Assembly (NCBI GenBank): GCA_964036155.1
Contig: OZ038422.1
Span: 3,247,201-3,311,200 of the forward strand
Direction of reading: 5' to 3'
DNA from: Diploscapter coronatus
Taxonomy: Eukaryota; Nematoda; Chromadorea; Rhabditida; Rhabditidae
DNA length: 64,000 nt
The number at the start of each line of letters is the position of its first letter. Within the stretch, counting starts at the first letter, position 1. Positions 25,001 to 34,329 of the stretch are shown piece by piece. Below the pieces are notes generated by a model. That model was not told the origin of the DNA. It made no database searches and worked only from the letters and a program-made list of their open reading frames with translations. The translations under genes and the position numbers were made by a program.

Positions 25001-28000
25001 TGTAGAGCAAATCAAGCGGAGTGCGATTTCTACCCATTCTTCTGCGTAGTTGATCAGTGATGTTCCCAAACTTGGCATATTTCTTTTTAAAATTAGCTTG
25101 ATCGATAATATTCTGATCCTTTCGCTTGCGAAATGCTTGGTCTGGAAAAGAATAGTAAATGTTCCCATTTTTCTAAAAATTAAAAATTTGTTCGAACTTC
25201 TCGGAATCTCTCCGTCATCAACGCTCTCTAGCCTACGCTGCACAAGCGCATAATGCTGAGATGAGCGTCTTTCCTCATGGCAGCGTGATATAGTGGATGG
25301 CAAGTTAGGTTTTTGCCATTTCTTGACCGATAAGCAAAAGATTTCGGGCAAAAGAGCGCGCAGAGAAGCTCGGGAAAAGTTACAATTTCTGGGAAAACGA
25401 GAGCATCGAAATGTTACTAATTTCAAGTTGAACCTGGAATTCTTGGACGTAATCTTCGATCCATTTCAATTTCGATCTTTCGAACGAATCGATCACATCT
25501 TCCAAATGGCGGCTCAACAGCTTCAATTTTCATTGCCTGCTTCGCAAACCGCAATCGTTTCAGCTTATTCGTGGCCCACTTGGTGACAGTTACAGTCAAA
25601 TGAACGTTGATGTGCTGGTTCGTGTTCAGGAGAGTCAAAACGCATTTGGAATACGGGAGGATGTACAGAGTTGGATATTTATAAGTCTGCTTTATATCCA
25701 GGATAGGTTGATCGTTACACTCAAGAGTTAGTTTTGCATGGCCAGTGAATTCGTCAATCTAAAACAAACAAAATCAAAGTAAGAAGTCATTGTTGATAAT
25801 TGCGAATTTTATTTCGAATAATCTGAAACATACCATGATAATCAAATAATCATTATCATGCTCTGTTCGAATCATCCAATCACAAGTAACTGCCTCCATG
25901 GATTCATCATAGAAAATTGTGCCGTCAGATCTTGGATAGCAGGTTGTTCGATCTGGAAAATGTTCAAGTGGGGTGAAACGTTTTTTGCCGCTCATACTAT
26001 ATGTGTTGTAGAGAATCCTGAAGTTTAGCTTTTCTCCTTCTTCAAAGTGTTGATTGTAGATCTTGACGTGATTCGAGGTCAGATGATAATCTTCGCCAAT
26101 TCGCACTTCAGGAAAAGTACGCCTCCTTCCAGCAACTTCAACGAGACGTAGATTTGTCTAAAATTAACAATTCAAAATTTGTTTTCGGAAACATCTAACT
26201 TTCTCAAATGAATGCTCTCTCTGGTATTTTAATTCGCGAATTTTCAAAATAAATGGTTGTCCATCGGGAGATATGATTTCATGAAGACATTTTGCGAGAT
26301 CCTCGATTTTCCCTTTGCTTTGTCGATGGGCGGTGGATTCAAAGCATTGCAAATCGTTTTCCTGTTATAAAATATTTAATTTGTTCTAATAATTTTGGGT
26401 AATGAGTAAAGAGAAGAGAATTGTGATTGGGGCTGTGTACATGTACAAAAATTGTGCCTGTCCTTTACCACTACCTGCCACAATTATTACTCGTTTCCAG
26501 CGAAGTTGCATATAAAACTGAATTCACCAAAAGTTGCAAAAATTAGCAACCTTATTGTTTCGCAGTGTGTTCTGAGAGCTATTCATTACCGGTTAGCTAT
26601 CAATGCGAGTTGACTATTCGTGTCTTTCGTGACATTGCCCCGAGTGCTAGAATGACAATGAACAGAAAGACCTCTTATGAAAAGCGTTGAAAATGAGTCG
26701 GTAATGAGGAACCTTAACGACAGTTACCGCATTACAGAAGTTGTGTTGCTAACTTTTTCAGCTTTTGACACATCTCATTTTTTATGCAATGTCGCTGGAG
26801 ACAAGCGATAGTCGTACCTGTATCGTGCCTAGCAATGACTTGATCTGTGAGCAGCCCTGATCGAGAACAAAATTTATCTTATATTTTAACCTCACCTCTT
26901 GTATACTAGAACAAGTTTGATTCCATGTATTTTCAGTTCCATCAGCACATCTCGTTTGACTACGGGCGTTGTTCTTGTTGATGCAGTAACTATTGTCTAA
27001 ACAGCGGTACTGTTCTGAAATATAGATATTCAAGCTATTTTGAAATATTTCAAGAAGAATGTTAGATTTGTTTTCTTGAAAAGTTGTTCATTCGATAGAT
27101 CTACTCTTTTGTTTAACTACTCTCAGTAAAAGATTTCAATTACGACAAAATTACACTGACCATCTTTGCAAGCAAACGTTTGGCATAGAATCCGGAGAAG
27201 TTTATTGCAATCCTCCAGATAAAATCCGACATTATCGATAGAGGTCAAGTCCACCGCCACACAAGTCATATTTGGGTTCGTGTAATTTGACTGAAATGTT
27301 TTTCTTTTCGTAAAATTTGCAATATGTTAGCATCAGACATTTGTAGGCTGATTTCTCTTCCAAACCGACGTGTATCCCGAAATTAAGCCAGTTTGCAGAT
27401 CAGGCTTTATCAATTTCTGATTCCAAAATAGACCACTAAACTGGCGATGTAGAGTTAAAGCGATATTATTATCTGATTTTAGAGAATATTCTGAAATCCA
27501 CTTTTAAAATAACTCAAAATTCCTATCCATACCATAACTAGTCCAGTAGGTTCCATTAGCACCGATGCTTTCTAATTTTCTAAACAAATTAATTAGTTCA
27601 GGTAGGTTGAATGAATAGAGAGGGAATGAATTGTTGAATCTGAAAATTGATTCGAAACGAAAATCTGAAGAAAATCCAACGTAGATTCGCCACACAGCTT
27701 CTGTGCCTCAACAAAACTGACTGTTGGATAAGGCGTTCGATAATATGGCATGTAACAGGTTTCATCAACCAGGTACCAGTCAGAATTACCTAAAAATTAA
27801 AAGGTGATGTTTCCAGGAATCCTACTCTTTAGTAAAACCCCTGAGTCTGTTTGTCTGTCTGTTGTGTGTCCAACGCTATTGCTTGAAGTGGGATAATAAA
27901 AATATGATGATATATATATGGTTGGATGCAGAATTTTCCGGAGGTGTGCAACGTATAGGTTTTGTTTGGGTTTGATAATATAATTGGGAACTTTTACCTA

Positions 28001-31000
28001 AAAAACTGCTTTTTTCCTTACTTAAGCTATCCAATGCTATAATTTCTGCGTGTCCAACACTAATGCTTGAAGTGGAATAATAAAAATATGATGATACATA
28101 TATGGTTGGATGCAGAATTTTCCTGCGGTGTGCAACGTAAAAGACCCGATTGATTTTGGTCCAATAAATGGGTACTTTTACCCAAAAAACTGCTTTTTTT
28201 ACCTAATTTGGGTGTCCAACGCTATAGCTTCAAGGGGGGTAGATAAAAGTGGTTGAATGTGGTATGGTTGGATGCAGAATTTCCCTGCGGTGTGCAACGT
28301 ATAGGTTTTGTTTGGGTTTGATCAGATAATTGGGCAATTATCCTTATTAGAGATGATTTCGCCTTTAGCATTGTTGCTCTCTCACTCTTGCATGTTATTT
28401 TGAGGGGGGAAATGGGCTCTTTATTCCGAAGTGTCTCTGAAAGGAGAGTGAGCTCATTCCGAATGAAAGGGTCGCGAGACATGCCTGGGTGGCCGAGTGG
28501 ATAGCGCGTATGATTTCATGGTAAATATGATGAGATTGGTAGATTTGAGAGTTCGGCTCTCTTTTGCATTTTTATGGATGAAAGGAACTTTGAGTTTTGC
28601 AAAATTTTTGAAGAATATGAGAACATGATATCAATGGGATAATTGAATGATGACAAAGATCTTTGAAATGGCTGATGGTTGATTGATTTTTTAATTGGAT
28701 AGAAAATGAATATGAAGATACAGTATTGATTGACGCGAGATATGATGGATGAGATTTGGATTGATTGTTAGGAGAGATTTACATTGATTGATAGGAGATA
28801 TCCTATTTCCTTCCTATTATAGTAAAACCCATGAGTGTTTGTCTGTGTCTGTGTGTGTATATGTGTCCAACGCTATTGCTTGAAGTGGAATAAGAAAAAT
28901 ATGATGATATATATGGTTGGATGCAGAATTTTCCGGAGGTGTGCAACGTAAAAAATCCGATCGATTTTGGTCCAATAAAAGGGTACTTTTACCCAAAAAT
29001 GTGGTTCCCCTGTATAAAGTCAGAAAAGAGAAATAGCATGTGATGTGGAGAGAGCAAGCAAAAAGGAAAGGGGGGAAGGAAAGGCTCAGTGAGTCATCGA
29101 ATTTGACAGGGGGTCAAGACATGTTCCTATGGAAGAGTGGATATGATTCCTGGCTTTCAATAGCGCAGGATGATGTGAGAGCAGTGTTCGAGTTCTCTGC
29201 TACCTCCAAAATGATATGAAATTATTTTTGCAAAAACTATCCACTGGAACTTTCAATGATAAAATCCATCTTTTTGGTGAGAAAATGACAAAAACTGTTG
29301 GAAAAGGATAGTCAAGCACAGAGAATCTGAGTCTGAAGTTTATTCTCACTTTTAGATAACACAATTGTGGGTATTTACATATGAGCAGAATACGCTTGCT
29401 ATTTTTAGAATTTGATTGCCAAATGACTAAGATTGATAAAGTATGGTAAAGTAAGATAACCAAGTATGGAGCATTCGAATCTGATATCTTTCCTTCTTAG
29501 TAAAACTGCTGAGTGTCTGAGCTTAGATTTCGATACCTGAGCAAAGAAACCCACAGATGGTTCGAAGTGTAATCGTGACCAGCGTGCAATGTACAGTTTT
29601 TATGCGATTCAATATTTTTGACTCTGTCGTTAATTTCTTCTTTGATGAAAAATTGAATGATGGGTAGTCGTTATCCGACATATCTTGGTTTTGGAAGGTG
29701 GTCTCCAGGTAGTGGGAAATGGGATCAATGAGAATGAGAATTCCAAATCACTACTATTAGTATTTTTGTAAAGCGTGTATTATATGTTTGTGCACGCTTA
29801 TATCTAGAGATGTGATCATCCAACTGAGATGGGGGTTGCACCAAAAGATGGGCAACTTTCTCGCCGTATGCAGACATTTCAGAGTTTGACATTGACAGTG
29901 TCAGTGTCGCAAAAATGGGGTCATCTGGGGAATGTCTGGTGGTGTGCAATGTATAGATTTGTTTAGATAATTGGGCAATCTACTTTTTAGTAAATTGGTG
30001 ATGTCTGTTTGTCTGTATTTCCAACGCTATTGCTTGAAGTGGAATGAATAAAAGTGGTTGAATGTGATACGGTTGGATGGAGGATTTCTCTGGTGAGTGC
30101 AACATAAAAACCCGATCGATTTTGGTTCAGGAAATGGGTACTTTTAGCCAAAAGACTATTTCCTTACTTGCGAAGGTGTAAAAAGAAGAGAAATAGTGGC
30201 GCAAAGAGGAACAACACGATACATGGAGAGAATTTAGGAAAGGAATAGAGGAAAAGGGACGTAATGATGTGGTCAAGTGGATAGAGTGGTGGTTCGTTTA
30301 CAAATTGTGGCGGGTGTTCATAACCGATTGAGATCAGAGGTGGGCCGGGAGTCTCGGTGTTCGAGAAATTTTAATCCCGATCCCAGCCAAATTTTAGCGG
30401 AACTTCCGATTTTCAAAATAAGCAAAATAGTTACTTTTTAGTAATTTGACAATGGAATGAATTTTCGACTAAGGTGTGTCTCAAAATTATGAACGCACTT
30501 TGAGTTCAAGAGCCCCACACCCGCAATACCTGAATTATTCCGGCTCAAATTTTGTACCCAGATGCTCTAATATATTCCCCATATATCTGCAAGATTTCAG
30601 TCCGATTCGATTTACTATGCTGTTTCTAAGATTTTGTTCTGAAAGTATCCCTTAACTATGGAAAATGTTAAGAGAACCTTCTTCAAAAATGTCTATTTCT
30701 GAGTATAGTTAACCTATCAGAAAACTGGTAGCATGGAATGATAAGATCATTATTAGGCTTCCAAAAGATCACAACGATTTATAATGAAAAGTCTATAAGA
30801 GCCTGGAACAACATTTTAAGTTTCTTTAAATGGCATATTTTCCCATAATTAGGGCTACGTCGGATGTTTGATGAAGTGTAGATCTCCAGTAACGTGATGC
30901 AAGAGATGTACTTGGTCTCAAAAGAAGTGGAATGGTATATATTTCCAGGATTTATGTCATTTTTGCGTATATCATATGAAATTTCCATCCTTTGAATTTT

Positions 31001-33775
31001 TCGAAGAAACTTTTCTTAACATTTTCCATAGTTAAGGGATATTTTCAGAACAAAATCTTAGAAACAGCATAGTAAATTGAATCGGACTGAAATCCTGCAT
31101 ATATATGAAGAATACATTAGAGCATCTGTGTACAAAATTTGAGCCGAGATAATTCAAGTATTGCGGGTGTAGTGCTCTTGAACTCAAAGTGCGTTCATAA
31201 TTTGAGACAAGGGATTTTTAATTTTGTCGCCAACGAGTCTACTGATGAAACAGTTCAGGTGAAAAGTGGATAGATATTATTCTTCTGTGGGCTTGATAAT
31301 AGAAAATTATTTGACTTTTGATAGCATTAGTACCAGTCGGAACATTGCAAAAAAGAGGGGTGCGCTCATAATTTTGAGACACACCCTATAAGGTTTATTA
31401 TACCTTGAAAATGCTAGAAATTAAAAGATTCCCAATCCTGGTTCCGAATTTTTTTCAAAGTCGGTCCTGGCCCATCCCTGAATTGAGATATGATAATGCA
31501 ATCATAGCTCAAAAGTTTCCTTTTCGCAAAACTATCCACTGAAACTTTAATGATAAAATGCACTTTTTGATGAAAAATGACAAAAACTGATGGAAAAGGA
31601 TAATCAAGCACAGGGAATCTGAAGTTTATTCTCACTTTTAGACAACACAATTGTGGGTATTTACATATGAGCAGAATACGCTTGCTATTTTTAGAATTTG
31701 ATTGCCAAATGACTAAGACTAATAAAGTATGGTAAAGTAAGATAACCAAGTATGGAACATCCGAATCTGGGATATTTCCTTTTTAGTAAAATTGTTGAGT
31801 GTGTCTGAGCTTAGATCTCGATGCCTGATTGTGAGCAAGGAAACCCACAGATGGTTCGAAAGATAATCGTGACCCGTGTGCAACGTATAGTTTTATCGCG
31901 ATTTAGTTTTTAGCTAGCACAAATGCTAATTTTTGACTTCATTAACTTCTTCTCTTATGAAAAATTGAATAATGGGTAGTCATTATCCGACACATCTTGG
32001 CCTTGAAAGGTGGTCTCCAGATAGTGGGAAATGAGATCAATGAGAATGGGAATTCCAAATGCAGATATATAAAATTAGCAAATTATCGTATATTCCAAAT
32101 GCATAATGGCAAAGGCTTAACAAAGAATTGGTCATTATCATTAGGGTCAAGGTGGAACTAGAGAGATTCAATGGGACCAGATAATTTCTATGGTTGAGAT
32201 AAAATGAATAATGGACCGAAAGATCAATATTCATTATTTTTGCCAAATGTTCATTATATATATATATTTTTTTAAAAATAATTCAGTTTTTTTCTGCCTA
32301 ATTTACATATCTAAATACCAATATTATGCCAATTTTTAATGGTAGTCAAATTTTTGGATAAACATTTCATGTATATTTCAAATTATAAAGCGAGTTCGAC
32401 CCAAAAAGCAAGATTTTAATCTTAATTCACAATCCAAATTAAAGTCTAAATTAAAATTCAAACAGGCCAAATTCAAGTATTAGCTTCGAACATCCAAATC
32501 CATGTTCAATTTCAAAAATTCAAGGTATTTCAAGTCCAAATTAAACAAATTGAAGGTCGAAGTCAAGATCGAAAATCCCAGACCAAATTCTAACCAAGTT
32601 TGGGCTCAAAATTTCATATAAAGCTCAAATGAAAACTCAAAATCACATCTACTCTATTAGTATTTTCGTAAAATATGTTTGTCTGTTTGTGCGCGCTTAT
32701 ATCTAGAGATGTGACCACCCAATTGAGATGGGATTTGCACCAAAAGATGCGTAATTTTCCGGCGGTGTGCAACGTATAGGTTTTGTTTGGGTTTGATCAG
32801 ATAATTGGGCAATTATCCTTATTAGAAGTGATTTCTCCTTTAATGAATCGATTTTTTGCAATTTTATGGAGGAAAAGGGGCTTGAAATTTTTTTGCAAAA
32901 TCTTTGAAGAGTTTTAGAAAATGACATCAATGGGATAATTGAATGATGAAAAAGAAATATTTGAAATGATTGATTGAATTTTTTTTTCTAATTGGATAGT
33001 TTTAGTTTTATGGTTTGATGAATTCTCAGGGGGGAGAGCTATGAAATTAAAAATTTTGATAGTATGAGAGAGTATGAGCATGAAAATGAGAAATGCAACA
33101 AATGCAATGCATTCTAATTTAGAAACAAAATTGTTTTGGTGCTGGAGTTGGTGTTGTTTTGTTTTGATATTGTCTTTGGTTTGCACCAGAGATGTTGGCG
33201 GTGCAGAAATGGCGCACCGCACCGCATCACAAAATCAAAAAAGTTCCGCTCATCGTACCGCAAACATCCCTGTTTCACACTTTTGCGAAGCAAAAGTCCT
33301 AGCCGAAGGGGGCCGCGAAGCGGCCCCTGAAGGCTAGTTATATTATAATTTCTTTCGAAATGATTAAAAAAACACAAGAAATTATGTGCAATAGTAAGAG
33401 ATCGTTTCCCAACCCGTTTTTATACATACGCACCATTCTGTCACTTTTATATCGTTACAAAAATTTTAAATCACCCACTTTCAGAAAAAAAAAAACAACT
33501 GGCTATTTGGAAAGTTCAAGCCTTCAATTCATGTGAAATAGAATGAGAAATGGTAGGAAAAGGTTTCTTTCTCACATTATTTCGCATGGTTTGAGATTTT
33601 CAAGTTGCTAGAACAGCTTACTTAAGGTTTTATTGCTACAGGGGCATCGAGTTTCATTTTTCAGGAAGAAATTATCTGTATCCACAGTATATGAGGCGAA
33701 CCATTGAGATTTAGCAACATAATTATGCTTGAAATCAATAATAAATAGGCAAAATAACCGAATAAATAATTGCAT
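13015..33775 (-). CDS. Giant mosaic type I membrane receptor (CTLD-CUB-sushi-EGF-LamG-HYR-GCC2-TM), ~2,650 aa
   Basis: At least 46 exons, nearly all phase-checked. The signal-peptide exon is 33775-33622 (MQLFIRLFCLFIIDF...). A 5.8-kb intron follows, then the C-type lectin fold (27789-27161), an LDLa-like Cys patch (27014-26896) and a CUB region (26361-25434). An unresolved stretch lies at about 25200-25388. Sushi modules are at 24872-24245 (NCPQVELKN...C...GC; CVNGKWISEPQC). EGF-like repeats fill 23895-21536 and the start of exon 21135-20216, whose remainder looks like a pentraxin/laminin-G sandwich. Next come HYR (20048-18893, SIGIYEVTDGSGNRATC), GCC2/GCC3 or ephrin-receptor-like Cys repeats (17887-15265) and one TM helix (15018-14858, TETGVIIAVLITLIIIVCVG). 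A Ser/Asp-rich tail ends at a TAG at 13015-13017. This resembles polydom/SVEP1-like mosaics but is membrane-anchored. The ligand is unknown; adhesion or pattern recognition is inferred. Confidence 0.85.
13649..13763. repeat. Short palindromic element in a receptor intron
   Basis: The left arm AAATGACGGGATGATGTGAG and the right arm read in reverse, AAATGGCGGGATGATATGAG, match at about 24 of 26 positions over their full length. They are separated by a purine-rich centre. It lies wholly inside the intron between exons 13836-13925 and 13489-13605. MITE-like, no coding capacity. Confidence 0.7.
14522..14636. repeat. Palindromic MITE-like element, dispersed family member
   Basis: Inverted arms of about 45 bp: CAACTTGCAAATCTCAAGCC on the left and CAATTTAGAAACCTCAAACC on the right (reversed). 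The shared inner core reads CATGCGAAATAGGGTGAG or a close variant. Related sequences are at 33497-33608, 37770-37885 and 38679-38815, each keeping the CTATTTCGCATG-like half-core or its degenerate form. All are in introns or intergenic DNA. Confidence 0.6.
21404..21526. repeat. 123-bp MITE, copy A, next to a splice donor of the receptor gene
   Basis: The terminal repeats ATTGGAGAGAACGTCGATAT and, reversed, ATTGGAGAGAAAGTCGATAT match at 21 of 22 positions over 22 bp. A second copy is at 48108-48233. The receptor donor site (minus strand, 21535) lies 9 bp outside the element. Confidence 0.8.
21656..21874. mobile_element. hAT-like MITE (219 bp) that makes up the receptor intron 21650-21876
   Basis: The ends are CAGGGATGGAACGAAAT on the left and CAGGAATGGAACGAAAT on the right (reversed). 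The interior is rich in nested palindromes around CGAAATTTCG. The 8-bp flanks are acctggag (21648-21655) and acctagag (21875-21882). Read on the minus strand these are CTCCAGGT and CTCTAGGT. The gene splices at AG|GT in both: the donor is in the right flank and the acceptor in the left. Joining gives ...CTCTAG+GT TTC..., which translates as CICPLGFYNNSD, an uninterrupted EGF-like module. The spliced product therefore equals the pre-insertion sequence. Confidence 0.85.
26529..26767. repeat. Inverted-repeat element in a receptor intron (26362-26895)
   Basis: The arms CAAAAGTTGCAAAAATTAGC and, reversed, CAAAAGCTGAAAAAGTTAGC differ at only a few positions and enclose about 190 bp. No coding capacity. 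MITE-like; I could not see a target duplication. Confidence 0.6.
27824..28370 (+). repeat. Array of three diverged copies of a ~170-bp intronic repeat unit
   Basis: Copies start near 27866, 28050 and 28212. Each runs: GTCCAACGCTATTGCTTGAAG or a variant, then an ATAAAA-rich spacer, then GGTTGGATGCAGAATTTTCC, then GTGCAACGTATAGG or GTGCAACGTAAAA. Further copies begin near 28863 and 30019, and partial copies sharing the GTGCAACGTA end occur near 29586, 31886 and 32768. Repeated TTTAGTAAAA-like starts precede several units. Confidence 0.7.
28481..28563 (+). repeat. tRNA-like (SINE-type) patch
   Basis: TGGCCGAGTGG at 28490-28500 is a perfect class II tRNA A box (Leu/Ser type), and GAGAGTTCGGCTC about 50 bp on is a degraded B box. 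The acceptor stem does not pair, so it is not a functional tRNA. Similar but weaker patches lie at about 29105-29210 and 30259-30330. They suggest a tRNA-derived SINE component in the repeat array. Confidence 0.45.
29215..29745. repeat. Segmental repeat copy 1 (pairs with 31508-32055)
   Basis: About 530 bp closely similar to 31508-32055 in the same orientation. Both include ATTGTGGGTATTTACATATG and the later GAAACCCACAGATGGTTCGA. Copies differ by scattered substitutions and small indels, so the duplication is not recent. Confidence 0.75.
30335..31481. mobile_element. hAT-like element with 8-bp target duplication, carrying a nested element
   Basis: The left end is CAGAGGTGGGCCGGGA and the right end, reversed, is CAGGGATGGGCCAGGA (13 of 16). 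The flanks are attgagat at 30327-30334 and at 31482-31489, identical over 8 bp; one extra A lies between the right CCCTG and its duplication. No transposase frame is present. Most of its length is the TA-flanked element listed next. Confidence 0.65.
30472..31386. mobile_element. Tc1/mariner-like non-autonomous element nested in the hAT-like element
   Basis: The termini AGGTGTGTCTCAAAATTATG and, reversed, GGGTGTGTCTCAAAATTATG are flanked by TA on both sides. Inside is a long foldback: the arms at about 30478-30688 and 31003-31208 are inverted copies of roughly 210 bp around a loop of about 300 bp. The short frame at 30779-30988 is not transposase-like. Confidence 0.65.
31508..32055. repeat. 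Segmental repeat copy 2 (pairs with 29215-29745)
   Basis: Second copy of the ~530-bp repeat described at 29215, in the same orientation. It lies directly outside the hAT-like element's right flank. Confidence 0.75.
33281..33338 (+). mobile_element. Helitron-like 3' end with two GCGAAGC hairpins
   Basis: A 6-bp stem closes on a GAA loop at 33281-33295 (TTTTGCGAAGCAAAA). An 8-bp perfect stem with the same loop is at 33309-33327 (GGGGCCGCGAAGCGGCCCC). Six bases later the sequence ends CTAG (33334-33337), followed by T. A hairpin a few bases before CTRR|T is the usual 3' signature of Helitrons. CTAGCC at 33299 also pairs with GGCTAG at 33332, giving an outer stem. The matching 5' TC end was not identified and there is no Rep/helicase frame. 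Confidence 0.5.
33497..33608. repeat. Palindromic MITE-like element (family of 14522-14636)
   Basis: It shares the half-core ATTTCGCATGGTTTGAGATT and the flanking AAGTTGC with the copy at 14522. The opposite arm is a degraded inverted version (AAAGTTCAAGCCTTCAATTC). It ends 13 bp from the donor of receptor exon 1. Confidence 0.5.
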
Positions 33776-34329
33776 CGCAATTAGCGCCGCATTTGAAGAC
33801 CTTGCTGAGGAAGTGAAAAAGCGTTTTGCGATCTTATCGATAAGCCTTAGCAGATGGCACGCACAAAATGGGCGTGGCAATTATCGGCTGGTTTGATCAC
33901 TCACTATCAATTTTACCTTCACTTAAACTTGCATATTCTTCGTGATAAGTTTCTCTAAATTACAAGAACTAAATATTTCGTGCTCAATAAAACCACTTTT
34001 AAATAATTTTTCCTTCCATACTTCTTATTCGATTAATTATTGTGCGATATTCCATTTTTTCAAAAGTTATTTTGAAACATATTTATTAGCAATAATAATA
34101 ATAATAATAACATCTTAAAAGAGAAAGGAAAGCATTGAAGAAATAAATAATCTTATCAAATTTCAATATTCTTGAGCAACTTCAACCCAACTATCGATCG
34201 ATCGAAAATGAAAACGAAAGGAGGAAAATATTGGCACAGATAGCACAAAATAGAGGAAACGAGACCTGTATTCAATTATAGCTGCTAATTATTGCAGTTT
34301 CAAAATTCTATTTAAAAAATAATGATAAA
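33776..34329. other. Intergenic gap between two minus-strand genes
   Basis: About 550 bp upstream of the receptor start and downstream of the astacin stop, so it should hold the receptor promoter. The start could be extended in frame to 33880, but the ATG at 33775 puts the signal peptide at the N-terminus. An AAT/AAC trinucleotide run lies at about 34090-34112. Nothing else seen. Confidence 0.55.

Larger units (their letters stand above)
27790..33621. other. Repeat-packed first intron of the receptor gene
   Basis: This 5.8-kb intron separates the signal-peptide exon from the lectin exons; both sides join in phase (A|GT giving AGT). It contains no exon I can support. It holds at least five copies of a unit with the core GTCCAACGCTATTGCTTGAAG, tRNA-like patches, a duplication of about 550 bp, a mariner-like element inside a hAT-like element, and a Helitron-like end. 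These are listed separately. Confidence 0.75.

Noticed and set aside
30779..30988. 69-codon frame inside the mariner-like element as a transposase remnant
   Set aside because: No DDE/D spacing or helix-turn-helix; it lies partly in the non-repeated loop and shows no coding bias.
27824..33621. A CRISPR-like regular repeat array
   Set aside because: Repeat spacing and length are irregular, copies are diverged, and this is a eukaryotic intron.
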